Source of the DNA: E44-bin89 sp034409565
GTDB taxonomy: Bacteria; Chloroflexota; Dehalococcoidia; Dehalococcoidales; RBG-16-60-22
Direction of reading: 5' to 3'
Length of the DNA: 64,000 nt
Assembly (NCBI GenBank): GCA_034409565.1
Contig: DAOUMS010000007.1
Location: 1 to 64,000, forward strand
In this document: positions 16,647-25,993 of the stretch, piece by piece
How positions within the stretch are numbered: position 1 is the stretch's first letter
How the letters are laid out: each line of letters begins with the position of its first letter
Position numbers and translations under genes: made by a program
The notes under the pieces: generated by a model
Told to the model about the DNA's origin: nothing
Seen by the model: only the letters and a program-made list of their open reading frames with translations
Database searches by the model: none

Positions 16647-17612
16647 ATGACCAGAAAGAAAGTTATTGTACCGGAGACCATCCACCGCGCCGGGCTGGAG
16701 ATTTTGGGGAAGGCAGCTGACGTGGTTTATTTACCGGAGCAGCGCGGGAAACCTTTGCGCGATTTCATCACTGAGGCCCACGCCATCATTGTCAGGGTGG
16801 GGAAAATCGACCGGGAACTGCTGGAGCAGGCGGAGAACCTGATGATTATCGCCAAGCACGGTGTTGGCTACGACAATATCGATGTTGAGGCGGCCACGCA
16901 GAGAAAAGTGGTGGTTATCAATACGCCGCTGGCCAACGCCGAGTCAGTGGCCGAGCATAACCTGGGCCTGATGCTGTCCCTGTCGAAAAGGATTGCCGTG
17001 GCGGACCGGGGTATCCGCTTGGGCAAGCCGACGCCGCGGGATAAATTGGTCGGCGTGGAGTTGAAGGATAAGGTGCTGGGCCTCATCGGCATGGGCCATG
17101 TCGGCAGTACTCTTGCCCGGCAATGCCAGGCGGCATTCAAAATGAAAGTCATCGCCTACGACCCGTATGTTTCGAAAGAAAAGGCCGACCAGCTAGGTAT
17201 CACCAAGATAGAAAAACTTGACGGCGTGCTGCGCGATGCTGACTACGTTGTCATCTGCGTGCCACTGACCAAGGAGACGGCCGACCTCATCGGCGCGAGG
17301 GAACTGGACCTGATGAAGTCTGACGCTTTCCTGATAAACAGTTCGCGGGGTGGTATCGTTGATGAGGACGCCCTCTACGACCATCTGTCAAACGGCAAAA
17401 TAGCCGGGGCGGGAATGGACGTTTTCCTCAAAGAACCACCGCCTCAGGACCATCCCCTGTTCAGCCTGGACAACTTCATCGGCACGCCGCACATTGCCGG
17501 CGGGACCAGCGAGGCGATGCAGCGGATGGCGACGACATGCGCCGAGGAAATCCTGCGGGTGTTCCGCGGGGAAAGGCCGAAATTCCCGCTCAACCCCCAG
17601 GTGCTTGATTAG
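16647..17612 (+). CDS. D-2-hydroxyacid dehydrogenase (SerA-like)
   Basis: NAD-dependent 2-hydroxyacid dehydrogenase, 321 residues. The Rossmann motif GLIGMGHVGSTLA, catalytic Arg234 (NSSRGG), Glu263 and His282 (GTPHIAGG) are all present. There is no ACT regulatory domain, so it is not a full-length classical SerA. It may act on phosphoglycerate, hydroxypyruvate or another hydroxy acid. The ribosome binding site is AGGAGGG. A second, more distant paralog lies on the opposite strand at 18479. Confidence 0.9.
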   Translation: MTRKKVIVPETIHRAGLEILGKAADVVYLPEQRGKPLRDFITEAHAIIVRVGKIDRELLEQAENLMIIAKHGVGYDNIDVEAATQRKVVVINTPLANAESVAEHNLGLMLSLSKRIAVADRGIRLGKPTPRDKLVGVELKDKVLGLIGMGHVGSTLARQCQAAFKMKVIAYDPYVSKEKADQLGITKIEKLDGVLRDADYVVICVPLTKETADLIGARELDLMKSDAFLINSSRGGIVDEDALYDHLSNGKIAGAGMDVFLKEPPPQDHPLFSLDNFIGTPHIAGGTSEAMQRMATTCAEEILRVFRGERPKFPLNPQVLD

Positions 17613-17634
17613 CCGCTATTTGAAAAAGAAGCGG

Positions 17635-17655
17635 GGGGCGGAAGATAAACGCCCC
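17635..17655. terminator. Bidirectional terminator between convergent dehydrogenase genes
   Basis: GGGGCG (17635-17640), 9-nt loop, CGCCCC (17650-17655). It is T-rich on the right (GTTATTTT), and on the minus strand CTTCTTTTTC follows the stem. Confidence 0.75.
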
Positions 17656-17688
17656 TCACTGTTATTTTAAGCCTGAAATCAGACCTCT

Positions 17689-18450
17689 CTAAACAATGGT
17701 CTGGCCGCCGTCAACCATTAGCGTCTGGCCGGTGACGTAGTCGGAAGCGTCCGAGGCCAGAAATATGGCAGCACCGGCGTAGTCTTTGGGATAGGCCTCT
17801 CTCCCAATCGGTATGCCCTCAAGTATCTTTTTCAGGTCATCCGGGTTCTCTTGAAAGTATTTCTGGTTGATTGGCGTAATGGTCGTCGCGGGGCCGATGG
17901 CATTTACGTTGATATTATATTTGCCCCACTCGAGGGCTAGGGAGCGGGTCAGATTAGAGACGCCGCCCTTGGTCGCGGCATAAACTCCCCGGCCAGACTG
18001 CGCTATCTGCGACACCACGGAGGAAATGTTGATGATTTTGCCCTTTTTCTGCTTTATCATCTCCCGGCCGACAAGCTGACTGCACAGGAAAAGGCCCCTC
18101 AGGTTGGTATTCATTATAGTATCCCACTCGTTTTCCTCAAAATCTTCCAGCGGCTTGCGTATGATTATGCCGGCGTTGTTGACCAGGATATCAATCTTTT
18201 TATACTCTTTGATTACCTTGACCACCATCGCGGCAATGGAGGCTTTCTGGCTCACATCGGTGGGTATGGCTGTGGCGTTGAAGCCCTCTTTGCGCAATGT
18301 TTCCGCCGCCTTTTGCCCCTTATCCGCCTGGCGGTTGGCGATGACCACGGCCGCGCCGGCGCTGGCCAGGCCCTGAGCGATACCGAAGCCGATGCCCTGG
18401 CTGCCGCCGGTCACGATGGCGGTTCTCCCCGACAAATCAAATAAATTCAT
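17689..18450 (-). CDS. SDR family oxidoreductase
   Basis: Classical short-chain dehydrogenase/reductase, 253 residues. Cofactor motif TGGSQGIG (14-21), NNAG (91-94) and the catalytic Ser/Tyr157/Lys161 set (NISS, YAATK) are present. C-terminal DYVTGQTLMVDGGQTIV. It resembles sugar-acid or 3-oxoacyl reductases (gluconate 5-dehydrogenase type). It is downstream of and co-directional with the hydroxyacid dehydrogenase at 18479 (28-bp gap), so the two may form a two-gene sugar-acid operon. Confidence 0.9.
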   Translation of the reverse strand: MNLFDLSGRTAIVTGGSQGIGFGIAQGLASAGAAVVIANRQADKGQKAAETLRKEGFNATAIPTDVSQKASIAAMVVKVIKEYKKIDILVNNAGIIIRKPLEDFEENEWDTIMNTNLRGLFLCSQLVGREMIKQKKGKIINISSVVSQIAQSGRGVYAATKGGVSNLTRSLALEWGKYNINVNAIGPATTITPINQKYFQENPDDLKKILEGIPIGREAYPKDYAGAAIFLASDASDYVTGQTLMVDGGQTIV

Positions 18451-18478
18451 TTTCCTGCCTCCTTCAAAAGGGAATTTT

Positions 18479-19525
18479 TTATCTCATCTCCTGGTGAAAT
18501 TTCTTCAGCTTGTTCTGAAATTTTGGCCTGTCCCAGACTTCCGGGTTGACCAGCGTGGCTGGCTTTTCGCCAGCAATCATCTGGCGGATTTGCCGGGCAA
18601 TGACCTCCCACATGGTGATGTAGAACTCGTCGGTAAGGGCGATGGAGTGCGGGGTAACAATGACGTTTTCCAGTTTGAAAAGGGGGTTGTCTCCCGAAGC
18701 TGGCTCCTGCTCGTAGACGTCTATGCCCGCACCCTGAATCCAGTTTTCCTTCAGCGCCCTGACCAGCGCTGCCTCATCAATGACCGGGCCGCGCGAGGTG
18801 TTGATAAGGAAAGCGGTCGGCTTCATTTTTTTCAGCTCCTTTTCCCCGATAAGGTGGCGGGTCTTTTCACTCAGGGGGCAGCTCACGTTCACGAAGTCCG
18901 ACCGGGCCAGCACGGTGTCCATATCGACCAGCTGCACATCGATATCCTTGACCGCGTCCTGGGTGATATAGGGGTCGTGGGCTATATGTTTCATGCCAAA
19001 GGGCTTGGCCAGGCGGAACACCTCATGGCCAATGTTGCCGACGCCGATGGAGCCCAGGGTCTTTCCGGTGAGACCTTCACCGGGATACTTCTTCCTGCCT
19101 TCGTCCCACTTTCCGGCGCGGGTCACGATGTCCTTGATGTGGAGGCGCGTGGCCAGCGCCAGCATCAGTGCCATGATTCCGGTGGCCACCGGCCGGCGTA
19201 CGGCTGCCGGGACGATGAAAAGGGCAACCCCGGCGTCGGTGCAGGCAGGTACGTCCACCATATCGTAACCCACGCCTCCCCGGTGCAGTGAGAGGATTCG
19301 GTCATTGCCGGCGAAGGTGCGGGTCGTCCAGTAAGGAGCGAAGGTAATCACCATGTCAAAGCCTTCCGCCTGCTCGGGAGTAACCTCACGCTGGTATTCC
19401 TGAAATTTGTCCCATTCTACATCCGGCATCTTGTCCAGCACTGAGGGCCCCGGGCCGGGGCTGACCGACTGCCCCTTTTCATCAAAAAGGTCGCGGGTAA
19501 CGGCGACTCTCGCTTTTCTGCCCAT
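18479..19525 (-). CDS. D-2-hydroxyacid dehydrogenase
   Basis: 348 residues. GSIGVGNIGHEV in the NAD domain, NTSRGPVIDEAAL (catalytic Arg), and the Glu and His of EQEPASGDNPLF and VTPHSIALT are present. Variable N-terminal substrate domain (GPGPSVLDKMPDVEWDKF). Substrate unknown. It is the first gene of a minus-strand pair with the SDR gene. Confidence 0.9.
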   Translation of the reverse strand: MGRKARVAVTRDLFDEKGQSVSPGPGPSVLDKMPDVEWDKFQEYQREVTPEQAEGFDMVITFAPYWTTRTFAGNDRILSLHRGGVGYDMVDVPACTDAGVALFIVPAAVRRPVATGIMALMLALATRLHIKDIVTRAGKWDEGRKKYPGEGLTGKTLGSIGVGNIGHEVFRLAKPFGMKHIAHDPYITQDAVKDIDVQLVDMDTVLARSDFVNVSCPLSEKTRHLIGEKELKKMKPTAFLINTSRGPVIDEAALVRALKENWIQGAGIDVYEQEPASGDNPLFKLENVIVTPHSIALTDEFYITMWEVIARQIRQMIAGEKPATLVNPEVWDRPKFQNKLKKFHQEMR

Positions 19526-19706
19526 ATAAAAATTCCTCCTGCTCGCTTTTCATGGTGTTATATTCAAAATAGGTTGGGTTCAATCCCAAGTATGGATTTC
19601 TCCTTCTATAAAATTTCCGGTGGGGACAAGACGAATTGCTATCAGCAAGGTTACCTAAACTGTCTTGCCTGTGTCAAGGGCGTGCTATTTCGCACGGGCA
19701 GCTTGT

Positions 19707-19736
19707 TTGCGGTTCGGAAAGCATTGCTGCTATAAT
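19707..19736 (+). promoter_or_regulatory. Promoter of cinA
   Basis: TTGCGG (19707-19712), 18-nt spacer, perfect TATAAT (19731-19736). The in-frame TTG at 19736 lies at the end of the -10 box and so cannot be the start. The remaining roughly 200 bp to the divergent dehydrogenase show no further feature. Confidence 0.7.
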
Positions 19737-19777
19737 TGGTTGCAATCTTCCGCAAAAAGGAGACGCGGGGTACTCTA

Positions 19778-20998
19778 ATGAAAGCTGAAATAATTTCCAT
19801 CGGCACCGAATTGCTCCTTGGCGAAATCGTTGACACGAACACGCCTTATCTGGCTGGCCAGTTATCCGTACTCGGGATTGACCTTTATTTCACTTCGGCC
19901 GTGGGTGATAATTCGTCCCGGTTGCATGGCGTCCTCAAACAGGCGTGGGACAGGTCGGACATCATCCTCACCACCGGGGGCCTCGGCCCGACGCAGGATG
20001 ACCTCACCCGTGATGCTATTGCCTCGTTACTGGGGGAGAAGCAGACGGTGGATCCTCGATTGAAGCAGAATCTGATAAATTTCTTTGCCCGGCGCGGTCT
20101 GGAAATGCCAGCCAGCAATGTAAAGCAGGCGGCGCTTATCCCTTCTTCCACAGCGCTGGTCAATCCGCAGGGCACTGCCCCGGGCTGGTGGGTGGAGAAA
20201 GACGGAAAGATTATCGTCGCCATGCCCGGCCCTCCGTCAGAGATGCAGTACATGTGGGAAAATCAGGTTTTACCCAGGTTGCAGAAGAAAACGGGGGCGG
20301 TTATTCTGACACGCATGGTCAAGACGTTCGGTACGTCAGAGGCCAAAGTTGATGAGATGATGGCTGACCTGACGCCTTCGCCGAATCCGACGCTGGCGAC
20401 CTACGCCAAGCTGGATGGTATCTATATCCGCATCGCCGCTAAGGCAGATAAGGAAGTCGAAGCGCGTGCCATGATTGATAAGCGTGAGGCGGACATCAGG
20501 GCAATTCTGGGTGATATTATCTGGGGGGTGGATGGTGATACACAGGAAGGGGTGGTGGGCAGATTGCTTCTCGATAAAGGTCTGTCACTGGCGGTCGCCG
20601 AGTCGTTCAGTGGGGGCTTTCTGACCCATACGTTGGGCACGGCGGCGGACAGCGAGCGCTATTTTAAAGGCGGGTTAATTGCCACCACCAGCGAGGTCAA
20701 GGTGGCGCTGGGTCTGGAACCCAATCTGGCTCAAGGTGAGGACAGGGCTGGGGTGGCCAGGGCAATGGCGGTCCTGGCGCGCCAGAAACTTGGTGCCACG
20801 GTCGGCATTGGTATTGAAGGTGAGGGTGGCCGCGCCGAACCGGAAAGCGGTATGGTGCCCGGTACAGTATTTATTGCCATTGACAGCGATGTGGCTAACT
20901 GGCATACCATCCAGAGCTATTCCGGGCGTCTCTATCAGATGAAACGGCGGGCCGCCTACTACGCGCTCTTTGACCTGATGAAATTGTTAAGGGCATAA
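19778..20998 (+). CDS. cinA: CinA-family protein (nicotinamide mononucleotide deamidase type)
   Basis: 406 residues, two domains. The N-terminal MoaB/MogA-like COG1058 domain has MKAEIISIGTELLLGEIVDTN, TGGLGPTQDDLTRDAIA and AMPGPPSEMQYMW. A CinA C-terminal domain follows (VAESFSGGFL). The usual ESCTGG of the C-terminal active-site region reads ESFSGG here, so deamidase activity is uncertain. The family is involved in pyridine nucleotide salvage. It stands alone behind its own promoter. Confidence 0.9.
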   Translation: MKAEIISIGTELLLGEIVDTNTPYLAGQLSVLGIDLYFTSAVGDNSSRLHGVLKQAWDRSDIILTTGGLGPTQDDLTRDAIASLLGEKQTVDPRLKQNLINFFARRGLEMPASNVKQAALIPSSTALVNPQGTAPGWWVEKDGKIIVAMPGPPSEMQYMWENQVLPRLQKKTGAVILTRMVKTFGTSEAKVDEMMADLTPSPNPTLATYAKLDGIYIRIAAKADKEVEARAMIDKREADIRAILGDIIWGVDGDTQEGVVGRLLLDKGLSLAVAESFSGGFLTHTLGTAADSERYFKGGLIATTSEVKVALGLEPNLAQGEDRAGVARAMAVLARQKLGATVGIGIEGEGGRAEPESGMVPGTVFIAIDSDVANWHTIQSYSGRLYQMKRRAAYYALFDLMKLLRA

Positions 20999-21048
20999 AC
21001 AGGCCTGCCTGGTGGTATCTCATCGTGTATCGTAATGGTTATCTTCGC

Positions 21049-21077
21049 TTGCCCCTGAAAAGAGGCTGGCGTATAAT
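21049..21077 (+). promoter_or_regulatory. Promoter of the sugar-acid operon
   Basis: TTGCCC (21049-21054), 17-nt spacer, TATAAT (21072-21077), about 30 nt before the dehydrogenase start. Confidence 0.7.
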
Positions 21078-21112
21078 CAAAATATCGATGAAAAGGAGGC
21101 AGACCGAGCATT

Positions 21113-22144
21113 ATGAAAGCAGTTGTGAAAGAAAAAGCAGCTCCCGGAGCTAAGCTAATGGATGTTGACGTGCCGGAGCCGGGACCGCGCGATGTCCTCA
21201 TCAAGGTGAAAGCCGCGGCCATCTGCGGCACGGATATCCACATCATGGAGTGGACGCCTTACGCCCAGGCCAGAATCAAGCCGCCGATGATTTTCGGCCA
21301 CGAGTGCAGCGGTGAGGTGGTCAAGGTCGGCGGCCAGGTTGCCGATTTAGCGGTGGGCGACCTGGTGGCGGTGGAGACCCATATCCCGGACGAGACCTGT
21401 TTCATGTGCAAGACCGGACTCCCGCATATCTGCGAGAAGATGGCCATCGTCGGGGTGCATGTTGACGGCGTCTTTGCCGATTACGCCAAGATACCGGCCG
21501 TCTGCTGCTGGAAGCTCGCCAAGGGCACCAATCCTGACCTGGGTGCCATTCTGGAGCCGTGGGGGGTGGCGGTCAACGGCATTCTCAAGGGAGAGGTCAA
21601 TAACCGGAGCGTAGCCGTATTCGGCTGTGGACCTATCGGGCTGATGGGGCTTGGTTCCATCAATGCCTGGGGCGCCAGCAAGATATTCGCCGTCGAGCCT
21701 TCGGAAACGAGGCTGAAAATGGTCCCCAAGTTCGCTCCCGGTGCCGTCCTGCTCAACCCGGCAAAAGAGGACGCGGTCAAGGCCATTCTCGATGCCACCG
21801 GCGGGCGAGGCGTTGATGTCGCCATCGATATCAGCGGCAACCCCAAGGCTATTCAGTCGACGTTCGCGGTCGTGCGGAGGGCCGGCAGAGTCAGCCTGGT
21901 GGGACTTCCTTCCGACCCGGTAACGCTTGACCTCACCGCCAATATCATTTACAAAGAAGCCAGGGTCTTCGGCAGCACCGGGCGGATGATGTGGCAGACC
22001 TGGTACGAGATGAAAAACCTGATGGACTCGGGCAAGTTTGACCCGATGCCGGTCATCACCCACCGCATGCCGCTGGCGGACTTCGCCAAGGGAATCGAAC
22101 TGGCCGCAGGCGGGAAAGCGGGCAAGATTATATTATACCCCTAG
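21113..22144 (+). CDS. Zinc-type alcohol dehydrogenase, L-threonine 3-dehydrogenase-like
   Basis: MDR family, 343 residues. Catalytic zinc ligands Cys38 and His63-Glu64 (ICGTDIHI, FGHECSGEVV); Rossmann GCGPIGLMG. ETHI and the structural-zinc lobe resemble Tdh, but the first of the four lobe cysteines appears replaced (PDETCFMCKTGLPHIC, three Cys). In this operon, with a four-carbon acid kinase and PdxA-like enzymes, the substrate is more likely a sugar acid or polyol than threonine (inference). Confidence 0.88.
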   Translation: MKAVVKEKAAPGAKLMDVDVPEPGPRDVLIKVKAAAICGTDIHIMEWTPYAQARIKPPMIFGHECSGEVVKVGGQVADLAVGDLVAVETHIPDETCFMCKTGLPHICEKMAIVGVHVDGVFADYAKIPAVCCWKLAKGTNPDLGAILEPWGVAVNGILKGEVNNRSVAVFGCGPIGLMGLGSINAWGASKIFAVEPSETRLKMVPKFAPGAVLLNPAKEDAVKAILDATGGRGVDVAIDISGNPKAIQSTFAVVRRAGRVSLVGLPSDPVTLDLTANIIYKEARVFGSTGRMMWQTWYEMKNLMDSGKFDPMPVITHRMPLADFAKGIELAAGGKAGKIILYP

Positions 22145-22159
22145 CTTGAGAGGGTATTA

Positions 22160-23401
22160 GTGACGACACGGAAGCTGGGCATCGTGGCTGACGACCTGAC
22201 CGGTGCCATGGACAGCAGCGGCTATTTTGCCAGCCTGGGATTCAGCACGGTGGTGGTTCTGGCCCCGGACTTTTCCGGTGATGCCACGGTGCTGGTCATG
22301 ACCACCAACAGCCGCGCTGAAGCCCCTGAGGTTGCCCGCGAGCGGGTGCGGCAGGCGATGCGGGGTATGGCCGGCAGGGTGGTGTACAAGAAAATAGACT
22401 CCACGCTCCGGGGGAACATCGGGGAGGAGCTGCAGGTGGCGGCTGAGGCAATGGCCTGCCAGAAGGTGGTGGTGGCGCCGGCTTTCCCGGCGGTGGGGCG
22501 GACCACCGTAGACGGAGTTCTTCTGGTCAACGGAGTCCCGGTGGCGGAGACCCAGTTTGCCAGCGACCCGATATCGCCGGTAAAAGAATCAAGCATTCCC
22601 AGCCTGCTGGAACAATCAATACACCGGCCGGCCGGTCGTGTTTCGGTGGCGGAGATTGAGGCCGGGCCAGAGGCGCTCTATCATACTATCAGTAACCGGA
22701 CAGAGGACATCGTCGTCTGTGATGTCACGGAGCCTTCTCACCTCAGCGGCATTGCCCGCGCCACGGCGTTAGCCGGGGGACGCTGGCTGCTCTGCGGGTC
22801 TGGCGGTCTGGCGCGGGAACTGCACCTGCTTCTCGATGCTGTGCCCGGGAAGGGCAGGGCACAGGCAGTAAAACAAACCGTCGGGCCGGCACTGGTGGTG
22901 GTCGGCACGCGCAACCAGGTGGCCGCTGACCAGTTGCTCAGGGCACGTGACCTGCTGGGCATGCCGATATTGAACCTGGAAGTGGAAAAGCTAAATAGCA
23001 GAGATGCCCTGTCGGGCAGACTGGGAAACATATTGCATGAAGCCGCTGCTATGATAAATGAAGGAAAAGGATTGGCCATATCATCGACCTTCTCCCGATA
23101 TGTGCCGGCCCTGAAACAATCTATGGCCGGGATTATGGCCGAGATTGTGGTCGGCATTCTGGCGTCCCATAAATTTGGCGGCATATTCCTCTCCGGAGGG
23201 GACATCGCCGTGGAGGTCTGCCGGCGCCTGCAGGTATCAGCCATTCAGGTCCATGGTGAGGTTGAACCCGGCGTGCCGGCAGGAGAGCTGGTTGGCGGGC
23301 AGTACCCGGGGATGAGGGTAGTCACCAAGGCAGGCGGCTTCGGCACGGAAGAGGCGATAGTGAAATCGATTACATATCTGGAACGAGGTGAATTGCCATG
23401 A
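22160..23401 (+). CDS. Four-carbon acid sugar kinase (DUF1537, OtnK/DtnK-like)
   Basis: 413 residues. N-terminal substrate domain with KLGIVADDLTGAMDSSGYFA and YKKIDSTLRGNIG; C-terminal nucleotide domain with the GGFG segment near the end (KAGGFGTEEAI). Known members phosphorylate D-erythronate, D-threonate, L-threonate or 3-oxo-tetronates, and the product is oxidised by PdxA2 or similar. It starts at GTG with GAGAGGG upstream and overlaps the next gene by 4 bp. Confidence 0.9.
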   Translation: MTTRKLGIVADDLTGAMDSSGYFASLGFSTVVVLAPDFSGDATVLVMTTNSRAEAPEVARERVRQAMRGMAGRVVYKKIDSTLRGNIGEELQVAAEAMACQKVVVAPAFPAVGRTTVDGVLLVNGVPVAETQFASDPISPVKESSIPSLLEQSIHRPAGRVSVAEIEAGPEALYHTISNRTEDIVVCDVTEPSHLSGIARATALAGGRWLLCGSGGLARELHLLLDAVPGKGRAQAVKQTVGPALVVVGTRNQVAADQLLRARDLLGMPILNLEVEKLNSRDALSGRLGNILHEAAAMINEGKGLAISSTFSRYVPALKQSMAGIMAEIVVGILASHKFGGIFLSGGDIAVEVCRRLQVSAIQVHGEVEPGVPAGELVGGQYPGMRVVTKAGGFGTEEAIVKSITYLERGELP

Positions 23402-24414
23402 GCGAAAAAGATAAAGCGTTGTTAGCCATCACCATGGGTGATGCCGCCGGCTCCGGGCCGGAAATCGTCACCAAGACGCTGGCCGAGCCTGAGGTGAGAA
23501 AACTGTGCCGGCCGGTGGTAATCGGGGATGCGGTCGCCATGAAAGCAGCCTTCACCTTTACCAGAGCTCCCGGCGAGGTGAGGGCAATCAAAAACTTGGC
23601 TGAAGCCAGGTTTGAAGACGGCATTGTCGAGGTAATTGATTTACATAACATTGAGCTTGACAAGCTGACCAGGGGGAAAGTCAACCCGATGGCGGGCAAG
23701 GCTGCTTATGACTACATCAAACTGGGCACGGAGATGGCGCTGGCCGGAGACGCCGATGCCATCGTCACCTCGGCGATTAATAAAGAGGCCCTGAACAAGG
23801 CCGGCTATCACTACGATGGACATACCCAGCTGCTGGCCGAATTCTGCGGGGTGAAGGACGTTGCCATGATGCTGGCCACGGGAAACCTGCGCGTCAGCCA
23901 CGTGTCCACCCATGTTTCCCTGAAAGAAGCGATAGAGCGGGTGCGACCGCCGCGGATACTCACCGTGCTCAGGCTCACCAATGAGGCGGTGCAGCAGATG
24001 GGCGTCGCCGAGCCTAAAATCGCCGTATCCGGCCTCAATCCACATTCCGGTGAGGGTGGGCTCTTTGGCGACGAGGAGATAAAGTACATCGCGCCGGCTA
24101 TTGAAGAGGCCAAACAACAGGGGATGAACGTTGTCGGGCCACTGCCGCCCGACTCGGTGTTCCTGCGCACCCATGAGGGACAGTTTGACGCGGCCATTGC
24201 CATGTACCATGACCAGGGGCACATCGCCATCAAGATGCTCGGCATCACCCACGGGGTCAATGTTACCCTGGGGCTGCCCATTATCCGGACATCGGTGGAC
24301 CATGGCACCAACTTTGGCAAGGCGGGAAAAGGCACCGCCGACCCGACCAGTCTCATTGAGGCCATCAAGCTGGCCAGCGTGATGGTGCAGAACCGGAAGC
24401 GCCTGGCCCGATAA
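23398..24414 (+). CDS. PdxA-like 4-phospho-hydroxyacid dehydrogenase (PdxA2 type), copy 1
   Basis: 338 residues. ITMGDAAGSGPEIV, GHTQLLAEF, GLNPHSGEGGLFG, MYHDQGHIAIK and TSVDHGTNFGKAGKGTADP are PdxA family motifs, including the metal-binding histidines. Next to a DUF1537 kinase, the family is known to oxidise 4-phospho-threonate or 4-phospho-erythronate with decarboxylation to dihydroxyacetone phosphate. Vitamin B6 synthesis is a less likely role here. Coupled to the kinase through ATGA. Confidence 0.9.
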   Translation: MSEKDKALLAITMGDAAGSGPEIVTKTLAEPEVRKLCRPVVIGDAVAMKAAFTFTRAPGEVRAIKNLAEARFEDGIVEVIDLHNIELDKLTRGKVNPMAGKAAYDYIKLGTEMALAGDADAIVTSAINKEALNKAGYHYDGHTQLLAEFCGVKDVAMMLATGNLRVSHVSTHVSLKEAIERVRPPRILTVLRLTNEAVQQMGVAEPKIAVSGLNPHSGEGGLFGDEEIKYIAPAIEEAKQQGMNVVGPLPPDSVFLRTHEGQFDAAIAMYHDQGHIAIKMLGITHGVNVTLGLPIIRTSVDHGTNFGKAGKGTADPTSLIEAIKLASVMVQNRKRLAR

Positions 24415-24451
24415 GAATAGGTTTTTATCTCTAGGCAAAGGAGGGTAACCG

Positions 24452-25462
24452 ATGGTGGCTAAAGAGAAACCTCTTATTGCGGTAACACTGGGTGACATTA
24501 CCGGCATTGGCCCGGAGATACTGGTCAAGGTCATCGTGGCCGGGCCACCGGACAGCTGCCGCCTGCTGGCGGTGGGCGACGCCGCGGTTTTGCGTGCCAG
24601 TTTTAAGGCACTGGGGGCAAAATTTGACCTGCCGGTTTTCCGCAGTATTGAAGAAGCGGCGGCGAGCAGTGCTCAGGTCATGGTTCTGGATTTAGCGCAG
24701 GGAGGTGGCGAACTGCTGGCCCTGGCGCGACCTCATCCCGAGGCCGGGCGCATGGCCGCCGAAGCCCTGATTCAGTCGGCTAAGTGGGCTAAAGAGGGCA
24801 AAGTGGACGGGGTGGTCTTCGGGCCTCTGGTCAAGGAGTCCCTTTACCTGGGCAAGAAAAAATATAATGATGAGACGCAGATGATGCGCGAGCAGCTGGA
24901 GGCGCCTCTGATGAAGTCAGTGGCCAAAATCGGCAATATCTTCCGTGTCACCATTGCCGAGCACGTGCCGCTGCAAAAGATTCCCGAATACATCACCCGG
25001 GAAAACGTCCTCGGGGCGATTGAGCTTTTGCAGGAAGCCCTGACCATGTACGGGCTAAAGGCGCCGCGCATCGCTGTGGCGGCACTCAATCCGCACGCCG
25101 GCGAGGGTGGTTTAGTAGGCCGCGAGGAGATTGACCACATTGCTCCGGCCATCGAAGAGGCCAGGAAAAAGGGCATTGATGTTTATGGCCCGATTCCCGC
25201 CGATACCGTTTACGTGCGCGCTTTCAAGGGGCAGTACGATGGCGTGGTCAACATGTACCATGACCAGGCAAATATAGCATTAAAGATGGCCGGTTTCGGG
25301 GAGATTGTGGTTATTTTTGCCCGTTCCCCGGTCATCATCACCACGCCCAGCCACGGCCCGGCCTACGGGAAAGCAGGCAAGGGTACCGCCGACCCCGGTA
25401 ACCTGAGGACAACGATAGAGGTGGCCGCTGCCCTTGCCCGGCACCGGTTATCTACGCGTTAG
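24452..25462 (+). CDS. PdxA-like dehydrogenase (PdxA2 type), copy 2
   Basis: 336 residues, clearly diverged from the preceding paralog. VTLGDITGIGPEIL, ALNPHAGEGGLVG and NMYHDQANIALK are kept. The GHTQ block reads KYNDETQMMRE here, and the DHGT block reads PSHGPAYGKAGKGTADP, so one substrate- or metal-contacting histidine position may be altered and specificity probably differs from copy 1. Ribosome binding site GGAGGG. Last gene of the operon; it overlaps the convergent VOC gene by 4 bp. Confidence 0.87.
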   Translation: MVAKEKPLIAVTLGDITGIGPEILVKVIVAGPPDSCRLLAVGDAAVLRASFKALGAKFDLPVFRSIEEAAASSAQVMVLDLAQGGGELLALARPHPEAGRMAAEALIQSAKWAKEGKVDGVVFGPLVKESLYLGKKKYNDETQMMREQLEAPLMKSVAKIGNIFRVTIAEHVPLQKIPEYITRENVLGAIELLQEALTMYGLKAPRIAVAALNPHAGEGGLVGREEIDHIAPAIEEARKKGIDVYGPIPADTVYVRAFKGQYDGVVNMYHDQANIALKMAGFGEIVVIFARSPVIITTPSHGPAYGKAGKGTADPGNLRTTIEVAAALARHRLSTR

Positions 25463-25839
25463 CTCCCGCTTTTTTCAATAACCTCAAAGAGCACACCATC
25501 CGGGTCTTTGACAAAGGCGGCTTTGACTCCTGGCTTGGGCTGAAAGGGCTCGGTGACGACCTCGGCGCCGTTGGCCTTCGCCTTAGCCATGCATTCATCC
25601 ATGTTGTCCACCTCAAGGCCGAGGTGGTGCAGCCCGTATCTCAAGCCTGTCCAGTCCTTGTCCGCTCCCGTGGCGCTGGAGATTCTCAGCAGCAGGCCGC
25701 CAAGGTCTATGTCGATTAATCGCAGGCCGGCGCTCTCCATCTCTTTGATGACCTTGGCACCCATCGCCTTGGAGTAAAACTCAATCAGTTTGTCGGGGTC
25801 GGGGGTGGTGATATGGGTATGTTCATGTTTGAATGCCAT
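25459..25839 (-). CDS. VOC family (glyoxalase/epimerase-like) protein
   Basis: 126 residues with two beta-alpha-beta-beta-beta modules: HEHTHITTPDPDKLIEFY at the start, YGLHHLGLEVDNMDE in the middle and KDPDGVLFEVIEKSG at the end. The His and Glu positions of the metal site are consistent with a glyoxalase I or methylmalonyl-CoA epimerase-like enzyme; the reaction is not determined. Single gene, convergent with the PdxA operon. Confidence 0.85.
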   Translation of the reverse strand: MAFKHEHTHITTPDPDKLIEFYSKAMGAKVIKEMESAGLRLIDIDLGGLLLRISSATGADKDWTGLRYGLHHLGLEVDNMDECMAKAKANGAEVVTEPFQPKPGVKAAFVKDPDGVLFEVIEKSGS

Positions 25840-25993
25840 CGTCTTATCTCCTTTCTATCTGCCCGTATTGTAAGCATGACCTGGGCGCATGTCAAGAATT
25901 ACCGTGCCAGGCAACAGGACGTGTCGCCATTTGAAATTCAAGACTGGATAATAGTAATATTAAGAGCAGTATTCAGGCAAAGGGAATTGCGCT

